Under the pieces are notes generated by a model, which made no database searches, was not told where the DNA came from, and saw nothing but the letters and a program-made list of their open reading frames with translations. Position numbers and translations under genes: made by a program. A DNA stretch of 64,000 nt from CAVZTX01 sp963778375 (GTDB lineage: Bacteria; Chloroflexota; Ktedonobacteria; Ktedonobacterales; Ktedonobacteraceae): the NCBI GenBank assembly GCA_963778375.1, contig CAVZTX010000029.1, forward strand, positions 1 to 64,000. The letters are read 5' to 3'. This document shows, in pieces, positions 1 through 9,382 of the stretch (positions within the stretch are counted from its first letter, which is position 1; every line of letters begins with the position of its first letter).

Positions 1-136
1 GTAAAAGCACTTGTATGACAAAAAAGCTAACTATCTCGAATAAGAACTCCAGAGGCGTGATAGAGCCCAACGCATCACTATTATCAAACTTATGCTTCAG
101 CAGCGGCCCGAATAGTCTTGTTGTTTATAGACAATA

Positions 137-208
137 AAACAGCAGCCGACCTTTGATAAACTTCGAAGGCCGACCGCTGTTCGGTGTAAAACTTTGTTTT
201 AATTGTAA
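137..208 (-). repeat. Copy A of a hairpin-plus-direct-repeat element, split by an IS
   Basis: Read on the minus strand, a 17-bp stem (137-153 with 166-182) closes a 12-nt loop. All 17 pairs form as Watson-Crick or G-U on the minus strand, while the plus strand would have A-C mismatches, so the structured molecule is the minus strand. Next to it is TGTAAAACTTTGTTTT (185-200) and the start of a second copy of that repeat. The second copy is cut at 208 by the IS and resumes at 1827-1850. A homologous unsplit copy lies at 9383-9476. It could be the end of a transposon or a small RNA; its function is unknown. Confidence 0.7.
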
Positions 209-1823
209 GGCATGGTTCAAAGGGTTGTGACACTTGAACGATTAGGCAGCCTGACAAGAATAGCCCAGGACATCCAACCAGTCGGTTGCAGGCTGGCGGG
301 TGTCCGTCCTTTGCAAGGGAGAGAGACCCTCATGCACCCCGCGTGGAGCGACGTGATGATTATGCCAGACGGCCAAGAGCGCCAACATGCCAGCCGAGAG
401 GGTGCGATGCACGGCCAAATGGGGCCGCACGATACTGTGCCAATTCTCCACCACACTGCTGGCGCGCACCGTACGCTCCCAAGCGGACAGTAGGGCTTGC
501 GCTGCTTCTCGCCAGCTAGGATCAAAGCCCTCCAACAGTGCCTTAGTGCTTGGGCCTAGCAAGGCGCGCCGTTGCCATGCCCAGGCCAGCAGTGCGACGG
601 CGCGTGGACCCAAGCGCTCATACGCTTGCTGATGTGGCCCATCGAGTTCGGCGGCAAAGAGCAGTAGGTGGGGAAGCGCCAAACGCAACTGTTTGGCCAA
701 CGACTGGATCTGCTTCTGCAAGGTGGGCAATGCCTGTGCTGCCAATTCCTCCAGCAAGGCCAGCAGTGCGTCCAGTTCCTGCTGACGCTCCCCGCTGCTG
801 AGCACCCCTGCCTGCTGCTGGGTCCCTAGCACCACGACGTCCAGCAGCGTATGCAATTCCTGCGCGAGATAGCGCAGCGCCTGGGTGACGTACTGCGTCC
901 GTTCGATGCGTTGCTCGTGTTCCACGACGTTGGCCTCAGGTGCCCGCCCACGGGCTTTCTGACCTTGGGCCACGCGCCCAGCTTGGCGTTGAATGACGGG
1001 CAAGCGGTCTTGCAGGTGGTGCAAGGCACGCTCACAGCGCCCTTGGACTTGAGCAGCGCTATGCAACACATGCCAGACGTCACGCTGGTGGCGGTCCAGT
1101 CGTTGCACAGAGCTCAATGCCTCTTGGATGGCCCGTCCTCCATCACTGACACTGCGCTCGCAGAGCAGGCCTTGCTCCTGCAAATACCACCACACCAACG
1201 TCCAGCTTTCCCCATCCACCGCTACCGGTGGCAAGGTGGCCCATACTTGCCCACTGTGCACATCCACCACATTGAGATAGGCTTTGCCGCGCTGACTGCT
1301 GTACTGTTCATCCAAGGCCCAAGCACGAGGCGTACTCACCTTTTGCTGGCTCAACCAATGTTGTGCCCGTCGCCCCGCTTCTTGCACGATCCCGCTAATG
1401 CTTCCCAAGCTGATGCGGATGCCACACAGCTTCAGCACACACCTCTGAATCTCGCGATAACTGGCATGTGCTTCAATCAGCAAGGTCAATACCTGTTCTT
1501 GCACCTGCATCGTGCCTTTGACTGGACCATGCCTGGGTTCCAAGGCCACTTGCAAAGCCTGTGCTCCTTTCACTTTCCATCGATACAAGGTCTGACGCGC
1601 GATCTGATGCGTGCGACTCAATTGGCTCACCAACCCATGTCGGGGGTCGGGCACCAACAATTGACTGATCCACTGGCTTCGTTGTTCGCCTGTGCTACAA
1701 TGATGCATGTTTCCTCCCTGAGTGCGGTGTCGCTTTTGTTGCTTTCACCTTATCTCTCAGGGATACTTTTGGCAACTGTTCGCGCAATTGTCACCTTGGT
1801 CTACGCTTACTTTGAACCATGCC
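209..1823 (-). mobile_element. Complete insertion sequence, 1615 bp
   Basis: The ends are inverted repeats beginning GGCATGGTTCAAAG: the left end starts at 209 and the right end is its reverse complement ending at 1823. Flanking TAA at 206-208 and 1824-1826 is a 3-bp target duplication. The empty site is visible in the homologous element at 9450-9465, where the sequence runs through with a single TAA. The IS carries one transposase gene on the minus strand. Intact ends, intact target duplication and an intact ORF point to a recent insertion. Confidence 0.9.
242..1708 (-). CDS. DDE-type transposase of the IS
   Basis: This 488-residue protein fills the insertion sequence. It has an N-terminal helix-turn-helix (about residues 25-50, with IARQTLYRW). 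A DDE-like catalytic set is visible: Asp133 in ALDEQY, Asp189 in SDGG and Glu421 in VEN. About 230 mostly helical, Gln/Leu/Arg-rich residues separate the second Asp from the Glu, so an all-alpha insertion sits in the RNase H fold. It should cut and join the GGCATGG inverted repeats that flank it. The IS family is not assigned from sequence alone. The ORF has no visible damage. Its stop lies 33 bp inside the left end and its start 115 bp inside the right end. Confidence 0.85.
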   Translation of the reverse strand: MHHCSTGEQRSQWISQLLVPDPRHGLVSQLSRTHQIARQTLYRWKVKGAQALQVALEPRHGPVKGTMQVQEQVLTLLIEAHASYREIQRCVLKLCGIRISLGSISGIVQEAGRRAQHWLSQQKVSTPRAWALDEQYSSQRGKAYLNVVDVHSGQVWATLPPVAVDGESWTLVWWYLQEQGLLCERSVSDGGRAIQEALSSVQRLDRHQRDVWHVLHSAAQVQGRCERALHHLQDRLPVIQRQAGRVAQGQKARGRAPEANVVEHEQRIERTQYVTQALRYLAQELHTLLDVVVLGTQQQAGVLSSGERQQELDALLALLEELAAQALPTLQKQIQSLAKQLRLALPHLLLFAAELDGPHQQAYERLGPRAVALLAWAWQRRALLGPSTKALLEGFDPSWREAAQALLSAWERTVRASSVVENWHSIVRPHLAVHRTLSAGMLALLAVWHNHHVAPRGVHEGLSPLQRTDTRQPATDWLDVLGYSCQAA

Positions 1824-1826
1824 TAA

Positions 1827-1998
1827 GACTTTATTTGACGCCTACAAAACAGTTGTAGACACGGAATTCAGTTGACCTCCCTTGTGGAATTCAGTTGTGC
1901 CTTGAAGTTGATAAGCACACACTCAAACCTTGGCTACTAAGCTCTGCCATATCTCCGAATTGTCTCCTGAAAACGCACTGGGTTATGGAATTAAGTTG
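1827..1998. repeat. Abutting transposon-end remnants
   Basis: After the IS the interrupted element resumes (1827-1850). From 1855 a different set of repeats begins: GGAATTCAGTTG at 1863-1874 and 1886-1897, and GGAATTAAGTTG at 1987-1998. Several short spaced direct repeats next to a TGT start is the usual look of a transposase-binding end (for example IS21-type ends). No transposase gene belongs to it here. The 1999-2129 stretch shows nothing recognisable. Confidence 0.45.
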
Positions 1999-2129
1999 TC
2001 CTTCATTAGAAATATGGAACGCACATCATAGAGACAATCAGTCGGCATTATGTGCCAAAAAGAAGCGTGATTAGGGGAGAAAATATAGTGCCTAAACCCT
2101 CGACTTTTTGAATGGATGGTCCAAGTAGC

Positions 2130-2258
2130 CAGATCGCACGCACACTGGGACTCAGTGAGAAGACCGTGATTAACTACCTCACCCATATCTTCAACAAGAC
2201 GAGCTGCGAGAACCGGGCAGCCGCCACCGCGTTTGCCATCCGCCACGGCCTGGCCTGA
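2130..2258 (+). pseudogene. Orphan fragment of a LuxR-type HTH domain (copy 3)
   Basis: Forty-two codons ending in TGA encode the last part of a LuxR helix-turn-helix, from QIARTLGLSEKTV to AFAIRHGLA. It is nearly identical to the C-terminus of the regulator at 5871-8860 and to the orphan copy at 5515-5701, and shares the RT variant with the latter. It has no start codon and no N-terminal domains, so it is a dead fragment brought in with the inverted repeat. Confidence 0.8.
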
Positions 2259-2447
2259 CCAGCATCTCGCTGTCCATGTTCCTGCCAGCAGCGAGATTTC
2301 TCCCTCATGCAGAACCTCTTCCGTTTCGGAATCCGCCCACAGCATGATGCAGGGAGGAGGTTTCTCCCTACAGTGAACACGCTTTCCCTTCTTGAGAAGC
2401 CTCCACAAAGAGGGAGGTTTCTCCGATGTCACAGGCCACCTCTCAAG
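2130..2447 (+). repeat. Inverted partner of the 5326-5645 repeat
   Basis: The LuxR HTH fragment and the roughly 190 bp after its stop match 5326-5645 in opposite orientation. The non-coding tail is rich in GGAGGTTTCTCC-type palindromes and ends with the GATGTC boundary. The two tails face each other and bound a 2.9-kb segment (2448-5325) holding the ABM-domain, lectin and 130-residue protein genes, like the arms of a composite element. Confidence 0.7.
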
Positions 2448-2544
2448 GGCATACTTGCCTTAACACCAGGTGATACGTGTTTATGCGTCCTTATGCTAGG
2501 GATCCATCAGCCCGTGTTCCCGACAGAGAAGAAAGAAGACGAAC

Positions 2545-2841
2545 ATGTTTGTCACCATTTCCATCTACAAGGCGAAAGCTGGCGAAGAGGATGCTGTTAT
2601 TGCCCTGCATGAGGATTGGCAGCACAATCAGCAAGCCAGGACGCAAGGCTATCTTTCGGGAGAATTACTCAGAAATACGCAGGCTTCCCGCGAGTTCGTT
2701 GCGATAATGCGCTTCGAGACCCAAGTGTTTGCTCGGGCGCTCGCCAACGACCCTGAGCGGAACGCATGGTATAGACGCTTAGTCAGCCTGGTTGAGAACG
2801 TGCCGATGCTCACGGAGTACACCCGGGAGTGGTCCCAATGA
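2545..2841 (+). CDS. ABM-domain protein (antibiotic biosynthesis monooxygenase-like)
   Basis: This 98-residue protein has the single ferredoxin-like fold pattern of ABM/quinol monooxygenase-type proteins. A first strand MFVTISIYKAKAG opens it, followed by a helix, then FVAIMRFET, and a final strand region near VPMLTEYTREW. Family members act as small cofactor-free oxygenases or unknown stress proteins, usually as dimers. The typical length is 95-110 residues, so it looks complete. The ribosome site is weak (GAAAGAAG). It is the first gene inside the inverted-repeat-bounded segment and has no operon partner on its strand. The substrate cannot be guessed from sequence. Confidence 0.6.
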   Translation: MFVTISIYKAKAGEEDAVIALHEDWQHNQQARTQGYLSGELLRNTQASREFVAIMRFETQVFARALANDPERNAWYRRLVSLVENVPMLTEYTREWSQ

Positions 2842-2906
2842 GGAACAATGATGTAGGCGTTGAACACGCAAAAAACACCGCATGAAAATAGGGTTACCAT
2901 ATTATC

Positions 2907-2996
2907 GATACCGCTGGCGAACCCTCTGAACAAGCACCGATTGAGCGTGATTTCGGTAACAGCACCAGCACGAAAATAGGGTTCGCCAGCGGTATC
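2907..2996. repeat. 19-bp perfect inverted repeat
   Basis: The arms 2907-2925 and 2978-2996 are perfect reverse complements (GATACCGCTGGCGAACCCT) around a 52-nt loop. GAAAATAGGGTT also occurs as a direct repeat at 2884 and 2973. It sits between the convergent ABM and lectin genes. It could be a terminator structure or a small non-autonomous element. Confidence 0.6.
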
Positions 2997-3121
2997 TTCT
3001 GAAGTCGTGTAAAACCTCATCAGGAGTGGTGCGCTTCCAGCGCATGACGTTTCAAGAGTGGACCAGACCCAGTTTTCGGGTCATTTACCAACAGGCTGAT
3101 CCACCCAGAAATTTATAGTCT

Positions 3122-4127
3122 CTAGCTGATCTTCGTAGAGTTCCAGGCGCTACCGGGCGTAGCCCAGTAATACACCAGTGAGTTGTCTGCCTGAGCAACG
3201 ACGTCAGCCTCACCGTTGGAGCGAACGAACATTGATGCCGATATGGTTGTGCCGCCGGCGGCAATCTCGGTAAAGTTCCAGGTTCCGGGTTTCCCGATGG
3301 TACTGGGCGTAGCCCAGTAGTACCGCAATGAGTTGTCTTGTCCCACAGCAAGGACGTCAACCTCACCGTTGGAGCGAACGAATATTGATGGTGGCGACGA
3401 GCCGATGCCGTACGGCCATATCTCCGCAGATTTCCAGGCGCTAGAGTCCCAGGCGCTATCGGGCGCAGCCCAGTAGTACCACAGTGAGTTGTTCAAACGC
3501 ACAACAGCGACATCAACCCCACCGTTGGAACGAACGAACATTGATCCCGTGAGGGTTATGCCACTGCCGCCGGCGATCTCAGGCGACATAAAGTTCCAGA
3601 CGCCACCGGGAGCAGCCCAGCTGTACATCAGATTGTTGTTCAGACCCGCAGCAAGGAACGTCAGCCTCACCGTTGGAGCGAACGAATATTGATGGCGCCC
3701 AGTCGGTTGCGATGCTGCCGACAGCAATCTCCGTAGAGTTCCAGGCGCTACCGGGAGTAGCCGAGTAGTACACCAGATCGTTGTTCAGACCCGCAGCAAC
3801 AACGTCAGCCTCACCGTTGGAGCGAACGAATATTGATGGTGCCGAGAGGATTGGGCCGGTGCCGGCAATCTCTGTAGAGTTCCAGGCGCTACCGGGAGTA
3901 GCCGAGTAATACCACAGTAAATCACCGAAACCCTGAGCAACAACGTCAGCCTCACCGTTGGAGCGAACGAATATTGATGGTGCCGAGAGGGTAGTGTCAG
4001 CGCCGGCAATCTCTGTAGAGTTCCAGGCGCTACCGGGAGTAGCCCAGTAGTACCACAGTGAGCCGTTGAAATCCCGAGCAACGACGTCAACCTCACCGTT
4101 AGAGCGAACGAATATTGATTGTGCCAT
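3122..4127 (-). CDS. Seven-bladed beta-propeller lectin-like protein (frameshifted)
   Basis: Seven near-identical repeats of about 46-50 residues follow one another, each opening with a form of SIFVRSNGEADVVA and continuing to LWYYWATPGSAWNSTEI. Seven such blades fit a PLL/DUF346-type beta-propeller, as in Photorhabdus lectins that bind fucosylated or methylated sugars. Repeats 1-3 and the start of repeat 4 are in one frame, the rest of repeat 4 to repeat 7 in another. One extra C near 3656 (in GTTCCTTGC, minus strand) explains the shift. Restored, the protein is about 335 residues. The start is well supported (GGAGGT six bases before ATG). No signal peptide is seen. The sugar target is unknown. 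Confidence 0.75.
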
Positions 4128-4511
4128 TTGTACCTCCGCTTAGAATTAAGAATTTGTCAATAACAATGATAGGGGTAGCGTTCTCTCTGCTGAATAAGCA
4201 GTACTTTTCACCATGAGAAGCTCCTTTTTTTACCATGGGCCTATGTGTAAATACAAACTTTAAACTGATGGAATCTGTCTATTTATCTTGGTGACTCTCA
4301 GTTCTTTCTTCCTCTACTTTAGCCTATGAGATACCTTCACAGGCTAAAGTAGGGGAAATACTTCCACCAGGATAATTGTGTGATTTTCGCCAGAATAAAG
4401 TTTGCATTTACACCTCGGCCAGGACGAGAAAGTAAGGTTCCTTACGTCAACGGTAGCAATCGCGAGAGAAAAACAGTGTGTCTCTTAAGGCTTTCTAACA
4501 AGCGAACAGTG
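4128..4511. other. Intergenic region with one hairpin
   Basis: No gene is supported here. A strong inverted repeat, CTACTTTAGCCT at 4314-4325 with its complement at 4341-4352, extends outward to about 18 bp with one G-T pair. It lies downstream of the 130-residue gene and may end its transcript, but no T-run follows. The lectin promoter should lie between it and 4140; no clear -35/-10 pair was found. Confidence 0.5.
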
Positions 4512-4904
4512 CTATTCTGGGATTGCTCCCCCTGGGATATAACCGATGATCATATTGAGACCACAAGGTAAGGATGTAAGCCAGTTCTGGGTGAAGATGA
4601 CTTGGCAGGTTTGCGTCAACAGATTGACCTGAACGCTCTGGATGTTGAATCGTGCGGCACCGCTGACTGGTACGTGGTTGTGCGGTGGACCGAATTGGAC
4701 CTCTGTTGGAAAAGCCGATACTATCCAGGCGTTGGGGACGAGGGGGATGGTAGCAATGTTTATTGCAGGCTCCGGCTCCGCCTGGGGGGTGAGGTAGGCA
4801 AACCATCCGAAGAGGGCAAACTCCCCCGTCGCGTCGTGTGGGAGCGTCGTTCTGGGCGTCGGGAGCGGCTTACCTATTGTGGGATCGACGGTCAGGTTGG
4901 TCAT
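4512..4904 (-). CDS. Hypothetical 130-residue protein
   Basis: This protein is not recognised. It starts MTNLTVDPTIGKPLPTP, with AAAGGA eight bases upstream of ATG. It is rich in Pro, Thr, Ala and aromatic residues, with beta-prone stretches (FALFGWFAYL; VQVNLLTQTCQVIFTQNW) and no signal peptide or clear membrane helix. It precedes the lectin-like gene on the same strand but is 384 bp away, so they are probably separate transcripts. Both sit inside the segment bounded by the inverted repeats. A small secreted or surface-associated partner of the lectin is possible, but nothing in the sequence proves it. Confidence 0.5.
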   Translation of the reverse strand: MTNLTVDPTIGKPLPTPRTTLPHDATGEFALFGWFAYLTPQAEPEPAINIATIPLVPNAWIVSAFPTEVQFGPPHNHVPVSGAARFNIQSVQVNLLTQTCQVIFTQNWLTSLPCGLNMIIGYIPGGAIPE

Positions 4905-5325
4905 TAAAATTTCCTTTCTTTGAGACTGTGGTGCTACGTGTAAATTTGATCATTTAATGGGCCTGGCTCATTTAGGTGGATGATGAGTTTGATTGGAGAG
5001 GACACCTCTTTCCTTTGAGTACAAAGAGTATCCTTCTCCCACTTTACTGAAGGGATTACACCTAGATTGACCAAGACCCCTAAAATCTGTCCACCTTTCA
5101 GCCAAATTACCAAATCAGCAGTTCGCAGTACACATCCCCAGCAGGTGGCAAGTACCACATGCGGTAGCACACTCCGTCTGGTAAATCCCGACCGACCTGA
5201 AAAAAAGTCCCCCTCGAGGTCGGCAGTGGAAACCTCCACCGCACGCAGCTGCTATGGCGGTAGCACGAGGTGGACGGTGGTAGACGTGTCCTCATGGACC
5301 GCTATTTGTGCTGGTGCAAGTATAG
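4905..5325. other. Intergenic region, nothing recognised
   Basis: Only short overlapping ORFs without ribosome sites or family signatures occur here. It should contain the promoter of the 130-residue gene. Confidence 0.4.
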
Positions 5326-5645
5326 CCTCGAGAGGCGGCTCATGACATCGGAGGAACCTCCCTCTTTGTGGAGGCTTCTCAAAAAGGGAAATCGCCCCAC
5401 ACTAGGGAGGAACCCCCTCTCTGCATCATGCTGTGGGTGGATTCCGAAACGGAAGAGGTTCTGTAGGAGAGAGAAACCTCCCTGCTGGCAGGAGCCTGGC
5501 CAGCGAGATGCCGGTCAGGCCAGGCCGTGGCGGATGGCAAACGCGGTGGCGGCTGCCCGGTTCTCGCAGCTCGTCTTATTGAAGATATGGGTGAGGTAGT
5601 TGGTCACGGTCTTCTCACTGAGTCCCAGTGTGCGTGCGATCTGGC
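5326..5645 (-). repeat. Inverted partner of the 2130-2447 repeat
   Basis: It matches 2130-2447 in opposite orientation over part of the LuxR HTH sequence and the palindrome-rich tail. The same tail occurs once more at 5702-5870, so the HTH-plus-tail unit of about 355 bp is in tandem behind the regulator gene (5702-6057 and 5326-5701). Confidence 0.75.
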
Positions 5646-5701
5646 GATTGCTCTTGCCCTCCACCACGAGCTTGAGCACCTCAGCTTCACGCTGGGTCAG
5701 A
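5515..5701 (-). pseudogene. Orphan LuxR-type HTH domain (copy 2)
   Basis: A complete LuxR HTH (DLTQREAEVLKLVVEGKSNR through the terminal RHGLA and TGA) follows the tail of the full regulator without its sensor or ATPase domains. An ATG at 5784 would give an 89-residue protein with 27 residues read from the repeat tail in front of the HTH. A stand-alone DNA-binding HTH is therefore possible, but no good ribosome site precedes it. It differs from copy 1 in only a few residues (ART for AQA), so the tandem duplication is fairly young. Confidence 0.7.
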
Positions 5702-5870
5702 TCGGAGGAACCTCCCTCTTTGTGAAGGCTTCTCAACAAGGGGAAATCGCCCCACACTAGGGAGGAACCTCCTTTCTGGGTCATGTCTGTGGGCCGGATA
5801 CTGAACGGAAGAGGTTCTGCATAAGGGAGAAACCTCCCTGTTGGGAGGAGCCTGACTAGCGAGGTGCCGG

Positions 5871-8860
5871 TCAGGCCAGGCCGTGGCGGATCGCAAACGC
5901 GGTGGCGGCTGCCCGGTTCTCGCAGCTCGTCTTATTGAAGATATGGGTGAGGTAGTTAGTCACGGTCTTCTCGCTCAGTCCCAGTGCCTGTGCAATCTGG
6001 CGATTGCTCTTGCCCTCGACAACGAGCTTGAGCACCTCAGCTTCGCGCTGGGTCAAATGCGCCGGAAGCGATGGAAGTGTCGGGCCCCCTGCTGGAGAGG
6101 AATGAGTACGCAGCCGATCAAGGACCTGCTGTGCGGAATGGGACATTCCCAGTTCCTCAAACACCGCAAGCGCCTCTTTGAGCAGATCCTCGCTACGCCT
6201 GGGACTTCCTTGACCACCTCGTGCGAGTTCAACATTGGCTCTGGCGAGAAGGGTACGTGCCAGTTCGGGCCGCAATCCTTCGCGTTGAGCCGTTGCCTGA
6301 GCTGCGGTCAGGTGCATCGCTGCTGTCTCCCATTCGCCACGCTCTATCGCAAGCAATCCCAGGACGCGATCGACGAGGAACCAGTAGTACTGCCCACGAA
6401 AGGCGAGCAGGCGCGGATAGAGATGGACGGCTCGCACTTGTTCATGAAGGGCAAGTGCCGTCAGCGCGAGACACATCAGCAGTGGTGCCGTCGGCAGGAT
6501 GCCATCTGGCAACGTGTCAAGAAGGTGCTCCTCTTGCGTCATGGCGGTACGTGCCTCTTCATCTTTCCCCATCGTTGCTTGAAGGAGGCCCAACAGACCA
6601 GCATAGAACATGATCTCGCGGAGACCTCTCTGGACATCCCGGCCCACGAGTGCAGCTTGCAATTCTCGTTCAGCCGTCGGATAGTCTTCCCGCTGGTACG
6701 CAAGAAAGCCTTGAAACTGGTGCAGGAAAGCCGCGGGCATGGGGCTCACGAGGTGATCCACAAGGGGATGCGCCTGCTCTATCACCTGTTCCGCCTCCAT
6801 CCATGCCCCCTGTGAAGCGAATAAGAGGGAGCGCCACGTGTGCGCTGTCCGCAATTGGTGGGATTCCCGGCTGCGCTCAAGCAGCGCAATCCGGTGCCTG
6901 CTCACATCATGTGAACGTCTGACTCGAAGCCAGCCAGTAGGATGCGGTGGCCAGTTTGAAGCAACACTTTCCAGCCTCCGACGAATCGCCACGCGCTTCT
7001 GCCTGTGTCAGCAGGCCTTCAAGAAACTGGACGGAAGAAGGGAGATCACTCCCATGAAGCGTGAGGTTGCCTGCGCTGATTCGACGTGCTATCGCCTCCA
7101 GGCGCACGTCTCCCAGGCTATGTGCCATCTCCAGAGCCTGCTGCGCATATGCAACGCCCTCATCGGACTGTCCCATGGAGACCGTGAGGAGGACGGACAG
7201 ATCGAGGAGGACCTCCACTGCTTTCGCACTGAGGCGATCGCCACACAGCTCCAATGCGTGCTTCAGTGTTGCGTAGGCCTCTGTTCGCTTCCCCTGCCGC
7301 CACAGCGCTCGTCCCAGGCCATGAACTGCTCGAACGACAGCCTCCCGGTCTTCCCCTTGCGACAACCATCGTTGTGCCGCTTCATAGCAGGTCTCTGCCT
7401 CCTCTTCTTTGCCCGCCAGGAGAGCCGCCTCGCCTAAGCCGAGCAGCAGGTCGCCACGCCGTTCATCCTCTGGAAGCAGGAGTGCGAGCGCCATGTGATA
7501 GTGAGACATGGACTCTTCAGCAGCGTACGTGTGCAGTGCATATGCAGCGGCCAGCTTGGAGTAGTCGATGCCGCGCTCCCGATCACTGCTGTGAGCAAAG
7601 TGGAAAGCGAGTTCGGCAAGATGAGGTGTACCCATGGCCTTCTCGGGCTCATAGAGAGCCTCAAGGATATGACCAATCAGCCCATGAAGGCGTCGACGAC
7701 GGGAGGTGCTGACTTCAGCGTACAGGCACTCGCGAATTTTGTCGTGGCTGAACGTGAATCTTCCCATCTGATCGGTTCGGATGAGACGCGCACGAGCAGC
7801 CTCAAGGAGAGACTCTTCCACCACTTCTATCTCCTGCTCCAGCACCGCGGTGAGCAGTGAGAGATCAAAGGTGCGTCCAATAATGGCTGCAACCCGCAGG
7901 TGATCAATGCTCTTGGCAGACAGTCGCATAAAGCGCTGCTGTAATGCTGCAACAATGCTTGGTGGTAGTGCATGATCGAGCGGGGTGATGGCAATCCACT
8001 GGTTCTGCTCTTGCACTAGAGCACCTTCCTCAATCCAACCGTCTAAGAGTTCCTCCGCAAAGAACGGATTGCCCTCACTTTGTGCGTGCAAAAGCATCTG
8101 TACTTCTGTATGCAGAGAGATGCCAAGTTTGCTGATAGCCAGCATCCCGGTTTCCTCAGCCGAAAGCGGACCGACAGCGACAGTCGAGAGCATACGCTGA
8201 CGAGTGAGCTCGGCAATGGTACGCGCAAGCACAGGATTGCGCTCAATCTCACACTCTCTATAGGCACCGAGCACGAGCAGATGAGCGTTCGACTGGTGGC
8301 GTGCAAGGTGACACAGCAGGTCCAGACTGGCAGTATCCGCCCACTGCAGGTCGTCGAGGATGAGGACTAACGCATGGGGTGTGCCAATGACTTCCAGGAA
8401 CGCTCCTAGAGCTTCGTACAGCCGAAAGCGTGCCTGCTCATGAGGCAATGGCTGAGAGGCAGGAAGGTCGCCGAGACGAGAAATCAGCTCGGGCAAAAGC
8501 GTGGCCAGTACCTGAGGCGCTGCGGCCACTTGCGTACGCAGCAGGTCCAGAGGGGTTACCTGAATGTGTCGGCCAAAGGCCTCCAAGAAAGGCAAATACG
8601 GGGGCATCCCCTCAGCCTCGGATGCACCGCCGTGCAGGACGATCGCTCCATCTTTCGTCAGCAAGCGCGCCAACCTCATCGAGGAGACGGGTTTTGCCAA
8701 TCCCTGGCTCACCTGAAACGAGCACAACGTGAGCATTTCCATTGCTGGCTGCATGGTAGTGGTTCCAGATCAGTTTCAACTCGCGTTGGCGCCCAACGAA
8801 TGGTGAAGGAGATATCGGTACAGGATCGACCTGCTGGTGTCCGGTAGATTGGGCTATCAT
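5871..8860 (-). pseudogene. LuxR-family AAA regulator (LAL type) with two frameshifts
   Basis: Three overlapping reading frames together encode one protein of about 995 residues. It begins MIAQSTGHQQ (GGGAGGA six bases upstream) and has FVGRQREL and Walker A GEPGIGKT (residues 50-57). A STAND-type ATPase with LVLILDDLQWAD follows, then TPR-like helices, then a LuxR HTH (LTQREAEVLKLV) at the end. The first break near 8676 is explained by one extra G in GTTGGCGCGC (minus strand). The second near 6913 is explained by one extra T after ACGTTCACA. Such proteins switch on target promoters when a ligand and ATP load the sensor. With two shifts it is probably dead unless the indels are sequence errors. 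Its HTH has been duplicated downstream and elsewhere. Confidence 0.85.
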
Positions 8861-9382
8861 GGGTATTCCTCCCGTGCCAAACTACGCACGATCAAGCCCA
8901 CTGCATGCTTGTCTTCGCGTGTGTCACGTCCCAGGATAGCCCTTTTCTAAGAGGATTTGGACAGTGAAAATCCTCTTCAACGAGGAAAGAGAAACTTCGA
9001 CGGATATGAGCCTTTGTGCCCATCTGATAGGAAGCTATGGCTCTCTTTCCTGGTTTTACATGCTTCTTTTATCCTGGTACATGATCAGTCGAAATACGCG
9101 GTACGGAATACACTTAGCGGTCCATGGACACTATCTCACAAACGATAGACGCATGAAGAGGAGAGTTTTAGCAGACTTATCCTAATGAAGCGTGGGTAGC
9201 CATATTTCCTTTTGCTCTATCAAGAGCAGATAGTTGCTTAATAGTAAGTCTACTCATCAAATCAATGCAAATTTCGCTTGATTATATTATACCACAAAAC
9301 TGAGCAACTCTTTTCCTAGTAGCGACAGCTATCTGTCTCCAATTGAGCTTGAGACAGTGCATGCCCAAGGTATGAGATCAAG
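8861..9382. other. Intergenic region upstream of the LuxR regulator
   Basis: No gene is supported; short plus-strand ORFs here lack ribosome sites and family signatures. On the minus strand two overlapping TATAAT boxes (complement of 9281-9291) face the regulator and could be its promoter. No convincing -35 box is seen, and they are about 420 bp from the start codon. Confidence 0.4.

Noticed and set aside
851..1858. 335-codon open frame on the plus strand across the IS
   Set aside because: It is antisense to the transposase, which has clear catalytic motifs and fills the element; the antisense product shows no family pattern.
2649..3020. 123-codon minus-strand frame opposite the ABM gene
   Set aside because: No ribosome site and no family pattern; much of it reads the 19-bp inverted repeat.
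5883..6815. 310-codon plus-strand frame
   Set aside because: It is the shadow of the LuxR regulator C-terminal part on the other strand.
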